Shown here in pieces: positions 7,555 to 15,909 of a stretch of 64,000 bases of DNA. Source of the DNA: a virus; the IMG/VR virus record IMGVR_UViG_3300021364_000001, positions 123,194 through 187,193 of that record; one strand, 5' to 3'. The notes below the pieces were generated by a model. The model had not been told where the DNA came from. It worked only from the letters and a program-made list of their open reading frames with translations, and searched no databases. Each line of letters opens with the position of its first letter. Position 1 is the first letter of the stretch. The position numbers and the translations under genes are program-made.

Positions 7555-7780
7555 CAGTGGGTTCCTCTGTGGGTTGGTCGGGGGGAATGGCGTCTTCGGG
7601 TTGCTCAGTGTTCTCAGGTCCCTCTTCTGGGGTTGCGAACATCTTTGCACCGACATCCTTTTTCATGTCACCAATTTTGTCCATGGCAAGGGATTTCATT
7701 TGCTGATCAACATAGTCAGAAAGATCTTTCTGTCCAGCAAACAGCGCATTTACAATTTCAAGGGATGTGTCGGAAGGCAT
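7529..7780 (-). CDS. Prohead core protein, gp67-like by position
   Basis: This 83-aa protein has a helical basic N-terminal half (IVNALFAGQKDLSDYVDQQM, then KSLAMDKIGDMKKDVGAKMF) and a very acidic, proline-rich tail ending DETDNGED. T4 gp67 (80 aa) has the same design, helix then acidic tail, and the same place between gp20 and gp21. T4 gp67 is a minor prohead core component that affects head shape and is later degraded. Sequence identity is low, so the assignment rests on size, composition and synteny; gp68 is an alternative. Confidence 0.65.
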   Translation of the reverse strand: MPSDTSLEIVNALFAGQKDLSDYVDQQMKSLAMDKIGDMKKDVGAKMFATPEEGPENTEQPEDAIPPDQPTEEPTDETDNGED

Positions 7781-7802
7781 AATGATAAGTTTCCAGTAAT
7801 AC

Positions 7803-7810
7803 TATTTAGA
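7803..7810 (-). promoter_or_regulatory. Candidate late promoter (TCTAAATA) before the gp67-like gene
   Basis: TCTAAATA is followed by GTATTACTGG. It overlaps the gp20 stop codon and lies 23 nt before the gp67-like start. It would drive the head module gp67-like, gp21 and gp22. Confidence 0.6.
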
Positions 7811-9413
7811 TGTTTCCTTTTTCAAAGTCTTTGGGATCAATACCTTGTTCCTCTTCTTGCGGAGGTTCGGGTGGCATCAGAGACAATTCCATCTGTGCTT
7901 TCTCCATTTGCTGCATCTCAGCAGGAGAGACAACCAGACCTGCTTCAATCTCTGCTTCCATCTGCTTATCAATCTCGTTGAACTCCGCATCAGACTGACG
8001 CAGAATGTTACGACGAAGATATTCCAGAGAGAAATACTTACCAGCGTAAGGATCCATCTGTTGCAAGAGAGCGAGTCTCTCGTTCATGACTTCCTTCTCC
8101 TTCATTTCGGAGAAGTAGTTGTCAGCAATGAAGGAATACTGAATGTGCTCCTTCATTTCGTCCCACTCATCAAGAGTGATGACGCCTTTGAGAACCAGTT
8201 GAGTTCTCAGAAGATCGTTAAAGAGATCACTGAACTTCTTACGAAGTCTGGTGACGAACTTCTGGAACTTAACTTCGTCTCTGGTGATTTCGGCACTACG
8301 ACCGACGTTGAAACTGCTTTCAGATTCCAATCTAGACTCTGGGACATTCAGAGATCTATACAGTTTCTTCTGGAAATACTTAACGTCTTCCAGTTCTCCA
8401 AGGTTTTGCCCGCCAGGAAGGGTAGAAATTTCTGTACCGCGCCCGCCCTCGCGTCTCGGAAGCCAGAAGTCTTCCAACATAGACATAAATTTCTTATCGT
8501 CTCTGATCTCGCCAGTGTCAGCATTGTATACTAACTTATTACGATAGCGAGACATCACTTCACGCAGGTATTGTTCTGCCTTCTGCTTAGGCAGGTTACC
8601 CACATCAATGTAGAAGATGCGACGTTCAGGTGCTCTGCTCAGACGATAAATGACCAGAGAGTCCTCAATCATGCGAAGTTGATTGAGTGCCTTAATTGCC
8701 TTGTGAAGGTGTGACAACACATAATTGCGTTGCATATCCAACTGACCAGAGTGGCAGTATGTGATAGCATCTGGCGCAATTTTGATGCCATTGTTCTCGT
8801 AACCTTTCAGACCCTTGGGTGAGTAGATGTAATACTCCACAGACTTAGGCACGATAGATGCTGTCTGAGGATCGATAGGTTGGAGACGATCTTTGGGTTT
8901 GTCGAATTCGACAACCTTCTTGATCTTACGAGGATCGATATATCTAAGTTCCGTAATACCAGCAGCGGGATTCTTAGTGTCGATCATCTTATGATAGAAC
9001 AGGCGTCCATCGATATACCAGCGACGGAAGATATCGTATGCCTTTCTATCAAAGTCTAGAAGAACCAGAACGTTCTCAAACTCTTCGCGGATTCTATTGC
9101 GAAGTGTCTGGGACACTTTCAGGTGTTGAAGGTCAATGTCAACGGGGTGATCATTCAGATCCCCAGCGATCGCTTCATTGACAACATCATTAATTGCAGC
9201 ATCACACTCAGGGTGGAGAGACATCTCACGATATCTACCGATCAGGTCTGCTTCCGATGCCTTGTTAGCGGCATCACCCATCTCAACATACTGTCCAAAA
9301 TATCCACCAGCAACGATGGGTTGGGCAGCGTCATCCGACTCTTTACGAACAAAAGAAGGACCAGTTCCCTGATCCTTCTTTCTCTCTAACGAATAACCAA
9401 ATAGTTGAGACAT
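7806..9413 (-). CDS. 20: Portal vertex protein gp20
   Basis: This 535-aa protein (T4 524 aa) forms the dodecameric portal through which DNA is packaged and to which neck and tail attach. Conserved portal segments are visible: LIGRYREMSLHPECDAAIND near residue 60, VLLDFDRKAYDIFRRWYIDG, LRMIEDSLVIYRLSRAPERR, and GRGTEISTLPGGQNLGELED. gp20 is the widely used cyanomyovirus diversity marker, and these motifs are the typical ones. ATG at 9413 is preferred to the TTG one codon upstream. The C-terminus is acidic and glutamine/proline rich (PPEPPQEEEQGIDPKD). Confidence 0.95.
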   Translation of the reverse strand: MSQLFGYSLERKKDQGTGPSFVRKESDDAAQPIVAGGYFGQYVEMGDAANKASEADLIGRYREMSLHPECDAAINDVVNEAIAGDLNDHPVDIDLQHLKVSQTLRNRIREEFENVLVLLDFDRKAYDIFRRWYIDGRLFYHKMIDTKNPAAGITELRYIDPRKIKKVVEFDKPKDRLQPIDPQTASIVPKSVEYYIYSPKGLKGYENNGIKIAPDAITYCHSGQLDMQRNYVLSHLHKAIKALNQLRMIEDSLVIYRLSRAPERRIFYIDVGNLPKQKAEQYLREVMSRYRNKLVYNADTGEIRDDKKFMSMLEDFWLPRREGGRGTEISTLPGGQNLGELEDVKYFQKKLYRSLNVPESRLESESSFNVGRSAEITRDEVKFQKFVTRLRKKFSDLFNDLLRTQLVLKGVITLDEWDEMKEHIQYSFIADNYFSEMKEKEVMNERLALLQQMDPYAGKYFSLEYLRRNILRQSDAEFNEIDKQMEAEIEAGLVVSPAEMQQMEKAQMELSLMPPEPPQEEEQGIDPKDFEKGNI

Positions 9414-9438
9414 CAACGTGAGCGCAATTTCTTCTCTA

Positions 9439-9446
9439 CTATTTAG
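9439..9446 (-). promoter_or_regulatory. Candidate late promoter (GCTAAATA) for gp20
   Basis: GCTAAATA followed by GTAGAGAAG lies in the 45-nt gap between the gp19 stop and the gp20 start, 26 nt before the ATG. It has the same TAAATAGTA extension as the sites before the gp67-like gene and the 49-aa gene. Confidence 0.6.
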
Positions 9447-9458
9447 CAGGGTTAAATA

Positions 9459-10193
9459 TCAACCCCCTCTTTGACCTCTACCGCGACGGTTGCGGTTGCG
9501 ACGATTACGCTCACGACCGTGAGGTTGGTTGTTATCCGTGGTGGGCTCCCAGTATTGTACTTGGAACTCAACGGTGTACTCTTCTGCGGTGTCGTTGCTA
9601 TCCCATGCCAGGTCGATGGCAGAGATGTTAGAAGGCCAGATACCTTCAAACTGGTAGGCACCATTAGCACCGTTCTGTCTGTCGTAGTGGAACACACGAG
9701 CAGTTGCCTGGTAGTCAGCAATCGTATCAGCACGCTGATAGTTCATGCTCAGTTCCTGAATGGCACGAGCCCATGCTTCAAACTTAGTACGAAGTTGCAT
9801 TGCTTCGTCGTTCATCACAGTAACAGTCCACGGTTCAAACGTTCTGTCACCAGCGATTTTCAACTGACGACCACGGAACGGAACTTCGATCACACCGATA
9901 GTAGAAGCGGGCAGGTTTGCTGCTTTAACCAGGAAGGTGGACAGGTTGGTCTCTTGGTTACGGTTTCTGCCGCGACGACCACGACGACCTCTACCGCGAT
10001 CTCTACCGCCATCGGGACGACCAGAGTCGCCATCATCGATGTCGGGGAACTCGATAGCAACTTGGAACAGATTAGGTCTTGCCAGATCCTGAATCTGATT
10101 CCTAAAATTCATGATTGACAGTGAGGTTTCAGTTCCCTCCTGCCTTGCTTGGTTGCGGCGGCGGTTGCCACCTCTTCTCATTGGGGATGACAT
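9459..10193 (-). CDS. 19: Tail tube protein gp19 with three arginine-rich segments
   Basis: The core matches T4 gp19 (163 aa), the subunit of the inner tail tube: IMNFRNQIQDLARPNLFQVA at 27-46, FLVKAANLPASTIGVIEVPF at 87-106, and the C-terminal EEYTVEFQVQYWEPT. The protein is 244 aa because of three basic insertions: RRGGNRRRNQAR at 6-17, an RG-rich loop at 58-79 (key run DRGRGRRGRRGRNRNQ), and a tail at 226-243 (GRERNRRNRNRRGRGQRGG). An AGGAG site 10 nt before ATG 10193 supports the long N-terminus; the alternative start at 10112 (MNFRNQ) has no such site. It lies between gp18 and gp20 as in T4. Confidence 0.92.
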   Translation of the reverse strand: MSSPMRRGGNRRRNQARQEGTETSLSIMNFRNQIQDLARPNLFQVAIEFPDIDDGDSGRPDGGRDRGRGRRGRRGRNRNQETNLSTFLVKAANLPASTIGVIEVPFRGRQLKIAGDRTFEPWTVTVMNDEAMQLRTKFEAWARAIQELSMNYQRADTIADYQATARVFHYDRQNGANGAYQFEGIWPSNISAIDLAWDSNDTAEEYTVEFQVQYWEPTTDNNQPHGRERNRRNRNRRGRGQRGG

Positions 10194-10239
10194 TGTTATT
10201 TTACTCCTGGGGAATTAAGATTGAAAGGGTGGGGAGAAG

Positions 10240-10257
10240 GGGGTCCCGAAGGACCCC
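10240..10257 (-). terminator. C(UUCG)G hairpin between gp18 and gp19
   Basis: The minus-strand RNA forms GGGGUCC-UUCG-GGACCCC, the same hairpin as after gp23, but the downstream bases are CUUCUCCCC, so there is no U run. It lies just past the gp18 stop. It may be a weak terminator, an attenuator that sets the sheath to tube ratio, or a 3' stability element protecting the gp18 message. Confidence 0.6.
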
Positions 10258-10263
10258 GATAAA

Positions 10264-13065
10264 TCAACCGACGATCTCAGCGAACGAAGCGCCAGTACGG
10301 GTTGCAGTGAAGCGCAGTGTGATGAAGTTGATGGAGCGGGTGGGCTTCACGAAGATCTCCGCGAAGAACTCACCACGATCAACGGCATCATCAGGGTTGT
10401 TGCTGCTATCACAAACCACCAGATAATCTTCAATACCACGACGAGACTGAACGCCTCTCAGGTATGGGTCAACGATGTCCTTGAAGGACTGACGAGTAAA
10501 CTCATCGTTGATTTCAAACAACATGCTCTTGGCAGCATCACTGATTGCTCTCTCGATAACCAGGAACAGACGACGGACGTTGATTCTGTCGAATGCGCTA
10601 GGTTGAGCAAGACCAGTCTTGTCACCGAAGAGTACAATGCCTTCGCCAGGGAATGCGACGATAGGATTGACGCGAGAGGTGTAGAGACGATCTCTCTCTT
10701 CTTTCAGAGGAGAGTATGCCAGTTTCACAGCGTTACGGATCTGACCTCTGCTGAAACCAGCAGGGGAGAACCAGGGTTCTGCTTCGATTGCGGTATCAAG
10801 AATGAGACCAGCAACGTCAGGGTTCATAGGCAGATAACGATACTTGTCGTTATACTTGTCATAGATGTACTTGTAGTTGTTATCGAAGACAACGTACGAA
10901 GAACTAGACAGTTTGTCGAAGTATTCGACAGTCTTGTTGACGATCTCGCCGCTGCTAGGAACACCAATGATGGCGTCGCGAGGAGCAGAAACGAATGCCA
11001 TGCAGTCCTGACGGGTTTCGGCAAGGTCGATCATCTTCTGTGCCTTGGCGACAGAATCATCATCGTTGCTCATGGCAGGACCCATGATCACATAATCGAT
11101 TTCCTCAGTCTCGGGATCAGAGAACAGATCGTAGGAATCGAACAGTTTGTCACGCTCAGCAGAGTAACCGTCAACACCACCGCGAAGTTCATACTTCAAG
11201 GTAGCGGTGCCCTTGGTGTTAACCAGAGCAATAGACAGGAGGTTGCTGCCAGTGGGATCGTCGATAGACTTGATCGCTTCGGTGTTCTTGAACAGGTCAA
11301 ACTTACGGTTCAGAACAGCACCACCAATGTCACCAGTCAGGTTGGCGTCAACATCAAACAGTTTGATGTTCTCGTGAGCACCCCAGAACAGGAAAGCGGA
11401 GTTTGCCTTGATGACATCCTTGTAGTACAGGTTGGAACCCTGAGGAGTCTTGGCGTCGCGTGCCTTGGATACGTTCAGGAACTTTTCAAGAACAGCACCA
11501 GGTGTGCCAGTGATACCACCGTCGCCATCAAGGACGAGGATGTGCATCAGGTCGCGGAAACCACCACGCTCAGAAGCGTAAACGGAAGTACCAGGACGCT
11601 CACCGATGGCAGACCACTTCTGGTTAGGACCATACAGTCTGCTGATGTACTCGTTCTCAACAGCAGTGATAACCACGTTATCACCTTCGTTGATACCAGA
11701 ATTAACAGTCGAGGAATCCTTGATGGTCAGGTTAGCAGCGAACTGCTTAGAACCTTCGTTCAGGACAACGGCGAGACGACGTTGTACGGCAGAAACCACG
11801 GCGCTATCACCAGTAGCAGCACCAGCAACCCCACCATTGTTACCCAGTTCGGTGATGGTGTTACCAACAGACAGGTGATCGGAAGAGGTTGAGTCAACAG
11901 TCAGTTCAACTTGTCTCTTAGCAGCGTCGTATGCAACAACGCGACCAGTTACGTTACCGCTGTTAGCAGTAAAGAAGTTGTCAGCGTTGAACTCACCAAC
12001 CAGAGTAGAACCAGCAGCGAGGGTTACGATCAAGGAGTAAGAATACACCTTGGAGTAGATGTTACCATTAGAGAAGTTAACAGCAGCACCAGTGGTCATC
12101 TGCCACTCAGCGGCACCGTCAGCAGGCTCAGCGAGGGAGAGGATCTGGTCAGGACCAGCGTCAGTCATCACCACGCGGATGCTGTTGCCATAAGTACCAG
12201 GAGTACGGGCAGCCCACTTCCAGTTGTTAGAAGCATCTTCTACGTTTGCTTCATACTCATCAACGTTCTTGATCTTAGGAGGAGTAACACCAGTGCTGGT
12301 TTCCTCATCGATGGCGGTCTTGGCAGTAGTAACAGTTCTCAGGTCAACGGCAACACCGTCAGTGTGAGAAGCAGCAGCAGTACCAAGTTGAGCACGAGTA
12401 ACAGTCAGGTCATTGCCATTAACAGCAGTAACCTGCAAGATCTCGTCGTCGATCTCGATGTAAGAGTTGGTGGTAGCACCCAGAGTAGGAACCGAGGTAA
12501 CCGTGATGGTGGTATCGGTATCGTTCAGAGTGGCACCTTGGTTCAAGGTGGTAGCAGAACCAGCAGGTTCAATCAGAGTGATGTTAGCACCAGCAGCGTG
12601 AGAAGCAGCAGATGTGCTGTACTGACCGCGAGTAACTGAAATGTCCTTACCAGAAATTGCAGTGATAACCAGGATTTCAGCATCAATCAGGAGGAGGTCA
12701 CCAACATCAAATCCAGTAGCATCGGCAACGGTCAGGGTCGTGTCGATAGCGGTAAAGTTTGTTTGGGTGAAGGTCGCAGTGTCGATTGCGTTCTTCAAAG
12801 AGGAGTTGTCAGCACGGACAACTTTAACGGTTCCGCCGTACAGCATAAACTGTGCGACAGAGAACCAGTATTCGTAGTTCTGGTCATTGGGCTCACCGAA
12901 GATCTCGATGAGTTGGCGTTCGGAAGAGATGTCTACGATCTCTTCAACAGGTCCTTGGGCGAAAGTTCCAACAAAAGCACCGACGTTATCAATCGTCGCG
13001 TTAATAGTGTTGGTAAGATCTCTCTCCTGGACCAATACACCTGGTGATACTTGTGTGTTGGCCAT
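10264..13065 (-). CDS. 18: Contractile tail sheath protein gp18, enlarged
   Basis: This 933-aa protein is much longer than T4 gp18 (659 aa). The N-terminus is typical of sheaths (VSPGVLVQERDLTNTINAT at 6-24; VGAFVGTFAQGPVEE at 28-42). The C-terminal polymerisation domain is also typical (NAVKLAYSPLKEERDRLYTS, IVAFPGEGIVLFGDKTGLAQ, RRLFLVIERAISDAAKSMLF). The extra length includes two tandem modules at 105-165 and 172-242, each with the pattern TTxTVxxxxxxxxGD/NxxxIDxEILxVTAxxGxDxxVTR and ending AASHxxG. They probably form beta domains on the outer surface. An AGGAGA site lies 10 nt before the ATG, and TCTAAATA lies 41 nt upstream. The protein contracts to drive the tube into the cell. Confidence 0.94.
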   Translation of the reverse strand: MANTQVSPGVLVQERDLTNTINATIDNVGAFVGTFAQGPVEEIVDISSERQLIEIFGEPNDQNYEYWFSVAQFMLYGGTVKVVRADNSSLKNAIDTATFTQTNFTAIDTTLTVADATGFDVGDLLLIDAEILVITAISGKDISVTRGQYSTSAASHAAGANITLIEPAGSATTLNQGATLNDTDTTITVTSVPTLGATTNSYIEIDDEILQVTAVNGNDLTVTRAQLGTAAASHTDGVAVDLRTVTTAKTAIDEETSTGVTPPKIKNVDEYEANVEDASNNWKWAARTPGTYGNSIRVVMTDAGPDQILSLAEPADGAAEWQMTTGAAVNFSNGNIYSKVYSYSLIVTLAAGSTLVGEFNADNFFTANSGNVTGRVVAYDAAKRQVELTVDSTSSDHLSVGNTITELGNNGGVAGAATGDSAVVSAVQRRLAVVLNEGSKQFAANLTIKDSSTVNSGINEGDNVVITAVENEYISRLYGPNQKWSAIGERPGTSVYASERGGFRDLMHILVLDGDGGITGTPGAVLEKFLNVSKARDAKTPQGSNLYYKDVIKANSAFLFWGAHENIKLFDVDANLTGDIGGAVLNRKFDLFKNTEAIKSIDDPTGSNLLSIALVNTKGTATLKYELRGGVDGYSAERDKLFDSYDLFSDPETEEIDYVIMGPAMSNDDDSVAKAQKMIDLAETRQDCMAFVSAPRDAIIGVPSSGEIVNKTVEYFDKLSSSSYVVFDNNYKYIYDKYNDKYRYLPMNPDVAGLILDTAIEAEPWFSPAGFSRGQIRNAVKLAYSPLKEERDRLYTSRVNPIVAFPGEGIVLFGDKTGLAQPSAFDRINVRRLFLVIERAISDAAKSMLFEINDEFTRQSFKDIVDPYLRGVQSRRGIEDYLVVCDSSNNPDDAVDRGEFFAEIFVKPTRSINFITLRFTATRTGASFAEIVG

Positions 13066-13105
13066 TGCGGTTTTGTCTCCTGATGAATTCAGTGGATGCT
13101 ACTAT

Positions 13106-13113
13106 TATTTAGA
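13106..13113 (-). promoter_or_regulatory. Candidate late promoter (TCTAAATA) for gp18
   Basis: TCTAAATA followed by ATAGTAGC lies in the 86-nt gap between the 76-aa gene and gp18, 41 nt before the start codon. This gap otherwise holds only the gp18 ribosome binding site. Confidence 0.6.
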
Positions 13114-13151
13114 AAAATACACCTTTTCATTGGGGAAACAGGCCGTGAACA

Positions 13152-13382
13152 TTACCAGTCTGGGTACTCCCACTTGTTGTAAACTTTGTTCGCCATCCTA
13201 TTTGCCGTGACTCTTATGATGGTACAACTTCTACATTCATATGAAAATGCACCAGGGTTAGATCCTCTGTCTTTTCTTGTTCGATAGAATCCATCAATGA
13301 GATCTTTTGTTTTGCCACACGTCTTACATGTGCGTTGTGCAAGTAAGATATGTTCTAGTTCAAATTCGTTTTCTAATTCCAC
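13152..13382 (-). CDS. Small zinc-ribbon protein (76 aa)
   Basis: Two CxxC pairs (C19/C22 in RTCKTCGKTK and C50/C53 in YECRSCTIIRV) spaced 27 residues apart form a probable zinc ribbon, with the basic aromatic stretch GFYRTRKDRG between them. This pattern occurs in small phage nucleic-acid-binding proteins and in HNH-like folds, but no HNH catalytic histidine is seen. The start overlaps the gp17 stop by one base, so it is coupled to the terminase. A role as a packaging or DNA-binding helper is plausible but unproven. Confidence 0.65.
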   Translation of the reverse strand: MELENEFELEHILLAQRTCKTCGKTKDLIDGFYRTRKDRGSNPGAFSYECRSCTIIRVTANRMANKVYNKWEYPDW

Positions 13383-15043
13383 TACCTATAATCCCACATA
13401 TAGGACATGTCGCCATACTCTCCTACGGTAGAAGCATTACTCCACACTTGCCCCTCTGGATCTACAAATGACTCTTCGTCTAGACCATCAGAGATAAAAC
13501 CAAACGGTGCCATGTCTGCTTCAATCTGTTCCTTCTGTTCCAGATACATCCTATGTCTGACATCAGCATCATTTAGTTCTCGGAAATAGTCAGACGTTGC
13601 CAACCAAGAGAACATAACCAAGCACATAGCAAGGTCATCATTACATCCGTCCTCTGCTTCCCATGCCTGACCCTTCTGAATGAACGTAGTTAGTTCTGCA
13701 ATTACGTCGTAGTCATTGATAATGAGTTTGTCATCCTCAATCAACTGCTTCATGTTTGCACACCCAGTCTTCTTAACTGTGGTGGACATCTTGACGCCCA
13801 TCTGTGTCTTGTTACCAGAGAAACCCTGTCCTACAACCTGCCCTGCTCTACCACGCATGGCACACATCAGAAGGTTATCGTATTCAAGATCAAACTGTAA
13901 GATGTCTGCTACCTGTCCACCGATGTCATTGACTTCACAGAGCACATATGCATGGTTGTATGCTGTGGCAACTTGGTGTATGATATTGGGGAACAACAGA
14001 GGTTTGATCTGGTTGTTCCTATACTTGGCAACCATCTTATATGGGATAGTCGAGGTATCAATAACCGTGAACGCTGAATAATCTTTTGTTACGCCTCTTG
14101 CAACGTCAACAGTGATCACGTATTGAGCACCTTCTTTGGGTTCTTCAAATACATCTAGACCCTTGTTCCTAGTAAGTGGTTCCTCATAGACCATCGTCCT
14201 AAGTTTAGAAGCAGAGATAAGGGTATCAACTGATCCTAAGAACTCGCATTCAAACTCGACCCTGAACTGCTCTTCTGACGTGTTCTTAATAGTCTGTTCT
14301 TTCCAGACTTCATCACGACCAGGAACTTCTGACCAGTGAACCTCTGTTGTTGTATACTCGTTCTTCCCACGCTCTGCGTCATGCCACAGTTTGTAGAACA
14401 TGTTCATCCCGTGTGGCGTAGAGATGATGATTACTTTGGTTGATTTACCAGAAGAAATAGTAGGATAAACAGAACTGAAAAACTGGTCAGCGATATGATT
14501 CGGAATGAACGCGAATTCGTCCAGAAAAATGACGTTAAAAGACATGCCCCTGACAGCAGAAGCGGAAGTAGATGCAGCCATGATCTTACTTCCATTCTCC
14601 AATTCCAGAGATCCTCTGTTCCACTGATTGATGCCTTGTTGCATCCACTTGGGGAGGTTTTCATAACTAAGTTGAAGTCTTTGTAGCATCTCGCGAGCAG
14701 TTGCTGCTTTGTTCGCGAGGATTGCTACGTTTACGTTGTCGTTAAAAATAACATACCACAACAGGTACGAGGTAACGATGGTGGACTTACCCGACTGTCG
14801 TGGTAGTTTTGCGATGTTGAATCTATGTTCGTGAAACTTCCTAGTCATATCGACTTGGAAGTCATACATGTCAAAGGGGATCAGACCTTTGTCAAGTGAG
14901 ATAATCCTAATATACTTTTTAATGAAATATACTGGGTCTTTTGAACACTTGACGAATTCTTCAACCTGCTCAGGGGTGAACGACATTCCGACGTTCGCCT
15001 TTTTGAGATTAGGATTACCAAGATAGATCTGATCTGAACTCAT
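13382..15043 (-). CDS. 17: Large terminase subunit gp17 (packaging ATPase/nuclease)
   Basis: This 553-aa protein (T4 610 aa) powers DNA packaging and cuts concatemers. Walker A is PRQSGKST (81-88), Walker B VIFLDEFAFI (171-180, D175 and E176), and the coupling motif IISTPHG lies at about 206-212. The C-terminal RNase H-like nuclease begins with VITVDVARGVTKDYSAFTVI near residue 312, where the first aspartate is a metal ligand. A further acidic residue lies in CEVNDIGGQVADIL. It is intact. In T4 gp16 and gp17 are adjacent; here about 7.5 kb of accessory genes separate them. The start overlaps the petE stop (TAATG). Confidence 0.95.
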   Translation of the reverse strand: MSSDQIYLGNPNLKKANVGMSFTPEQVEEFVKCSKDPVYFIKKYIRIISLDKGLIPFDMYDFQVDMTRKFHEHRFNIAKLPRQSGKSTIVTSYLLWYVIFNDNVNVAILANKAATAREMLQRLQLSYENLPKWMQQGINQWNRGSLELENGSKIMAASTSASAVRGMSFNVIFLDEFAFIPNHIADQFFSSVYPTISSGKSTKVIIISTPHGMNMFYKLWHDAERGKNEYTTTEVHWSEVPGRDEVWKEQTIKNTSEEQFRVEFECEFLGSVDTLISASKLRTMVYEEPLTRNKGLDVFEEPKEGAQYVITVDVARGVTKDYSAFTVIDTSTIPYKMVAKYRNNQIKPLLFPNIIHQVATAYNHAYVLCEVNDIGGQVADILQFDLEYDNLLMCAMRGRAGQVVGQGFSGNKTQMGVKMSTTVKKTGCANMKQLIEDDKLIINDYDVIAELTTFIQKGQAWEAEDGCNDDLAMCLVMFSWLATSDYFRELNDADVRHRMYLEQKEQIEADMAPFGFISDGLDEESFVDPEGQVWSNASTVGEYGDMSYMWDYR

Positions 15044-15366
15044 TATTCTACGTGTACCGTACCAATCATGCCAGCACCCTTATGGGGACCACACCAGTAT
15101 GTATAATCACCTGCCTCAGCAAAAGTGACATCAAACTCTTCACCAGGTAGCATTGCCAGACCCTCGTGAGAGATCTCAGGATGGTCCTCAACCACCACGT
15201 TATGAGGTGGGAGCATATTATTAACGAAATGAACTGATTCCCCAGCGGAGATAGTAACCTCAGCAGGATCGAATACTAGGTTCCCACCAGAACCCATCTG
15301 AACGTCTACTGCCCATGCAGGAGCAGCAAGGAAAAGTGTAGCAAGAAACGCGAATAGAAATTTCAT
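15043..15366 (-). CDS. petE: Plastocyanin
   Basis: This 107-aa blue copper protein carries electrons from cytochrome b6f to photosystem I in the thylakoid lumen. Residues 1-19 are a signal peptide (MKFLFAFLATLFLAAPAWA, cut before VDV). The four copper ligands are all present: H55 in LPPHNVV, and C92, H95 and M100 in WCGPHKGAGM. Length and spacing are normal. AGAGGT lies just before the ATG. Phage petE is common in cyanomyoviruses and is thought to sustain photosynthetic electron flow during infection. It sits directly before gp17 and follows a 27-aa hydrophobic peptide gene. Confidence 0.95.
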   Translation of the reverse strand: MKFLFAFLATLFLAAPAWAVDVQMGSGGNLVFDPAEVTISAGESVHFVNNMLPPHNVVVEDHPEISHEGLAMLPGEEFDVTFAEAGDYTYWCGPHKGAGMIGTVHVE

Positions 15367-15367
15367 T

Positions 15368-15451
15368 TTAACCTCTGTATCTAACAGGCCAAGTCGCTTC
15401 CATACCAGCGACTAGTAACATGACAAAGGTGAACACGAAGAGTGCGGTCAT
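15368..15451 (-). CDS. 27-aa hydrophobic peptide upstream of petE
   Basis: The frame reads MTALFVFTFVMLLVAGMEAT and ends WPVRYRG. It has one transmembrane-length helix and a short basic tail. It starts in an ATGA overlap with the nuclease stop and ends one base before the petE ATG, so it exactly fills the gap. This tiling and the helix support it, but at this length chance cannot be excluded. Confidence 0.45.
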   Translation of the reverse strand: MTALFVFTFVMLLVAGMEATWPVRYRG

Positions 15452-15909
15452 TCGACCAAGGTGCCATGAGCACGACGAATCTCTCTAAGTTCTTCAAAAT
15501 CTTTTTGTTTGGTTCCACCATCGTATGCCCAAGCGTAACCCTCCTCAATCATTTGTTCGTTGAGGGACACATCTCCGTCGCCAATGTAAAGCCAACCCAG
15601 AAGACGCCCATATTTCCCAACGCCACCAACAAGTTCAGTCCTGATAACAAGATCATCATCACCAGCCACCGCGCCTTCCAGTTTTTCTTTGAGCCAGTTG
15701 GTTGCATCTTTACCTAACTCCTTTTCTTCAAGGTCTCTGGTACGCTTTTCAGGTGTGTCCACCCCAGCAACACGGACTCTCTCTTTCTTATAAAGATCGA
15801 ACCCCAAGTCGATGGTCACATCGATTGTGTCTCCGTCGAGAACTCTATTGATCTCGATCACTCGGAAGTTGTAACAACTCTTCCTGTTCGGTGGCACCAT
15901 TGCTCCCAT
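15448..15909 (-). CDS. Staphylococcal nuclease-like (thermonuclease) protein
   Basis: This 153-aa protein is an SNase/TNase-fold nuclease. The catalytic set of staphylococcal nuclease is intact: D27 in VLDGDTIDV, R46, D51, T52 and E54 in VRVAGVDTPEK, and R102 in YGRLLGWLYI. Members hydrolyse DNA and RNA with calcium. ATG 15909 is chosen because AAGGAG lies 7 nt upstream. There is no signal peptide, so it should act in the cytoplasm, perhaps in host DNA breakdown or nucleotide recycling. It overlaps the 66-aa membrane protein gene by 65 nt. Confidence 0.88.
   Translation of the reverse strand: MGAMVPPNRKSCYNFRVIEINRVLDGDTIDVTIDLGFDLYKKERVRVAGVDTPEKRTRDLEEKELGKDATNWLKEKLEGAVAGDDDLVIRTELVGGVGKYGRLLGWLYIGDGDVSLNEQMIEEGYAWAYDGGTKQKDFEELREIRRAHGTLVE

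Noticed and set aside
7555-7656. N-terminal extension of gp21 by 34 codons
   Set aside because: It overlaps the gp67-like gene in another frame, and the ATG at 7554 has a good ribosome site and gives the expected length.
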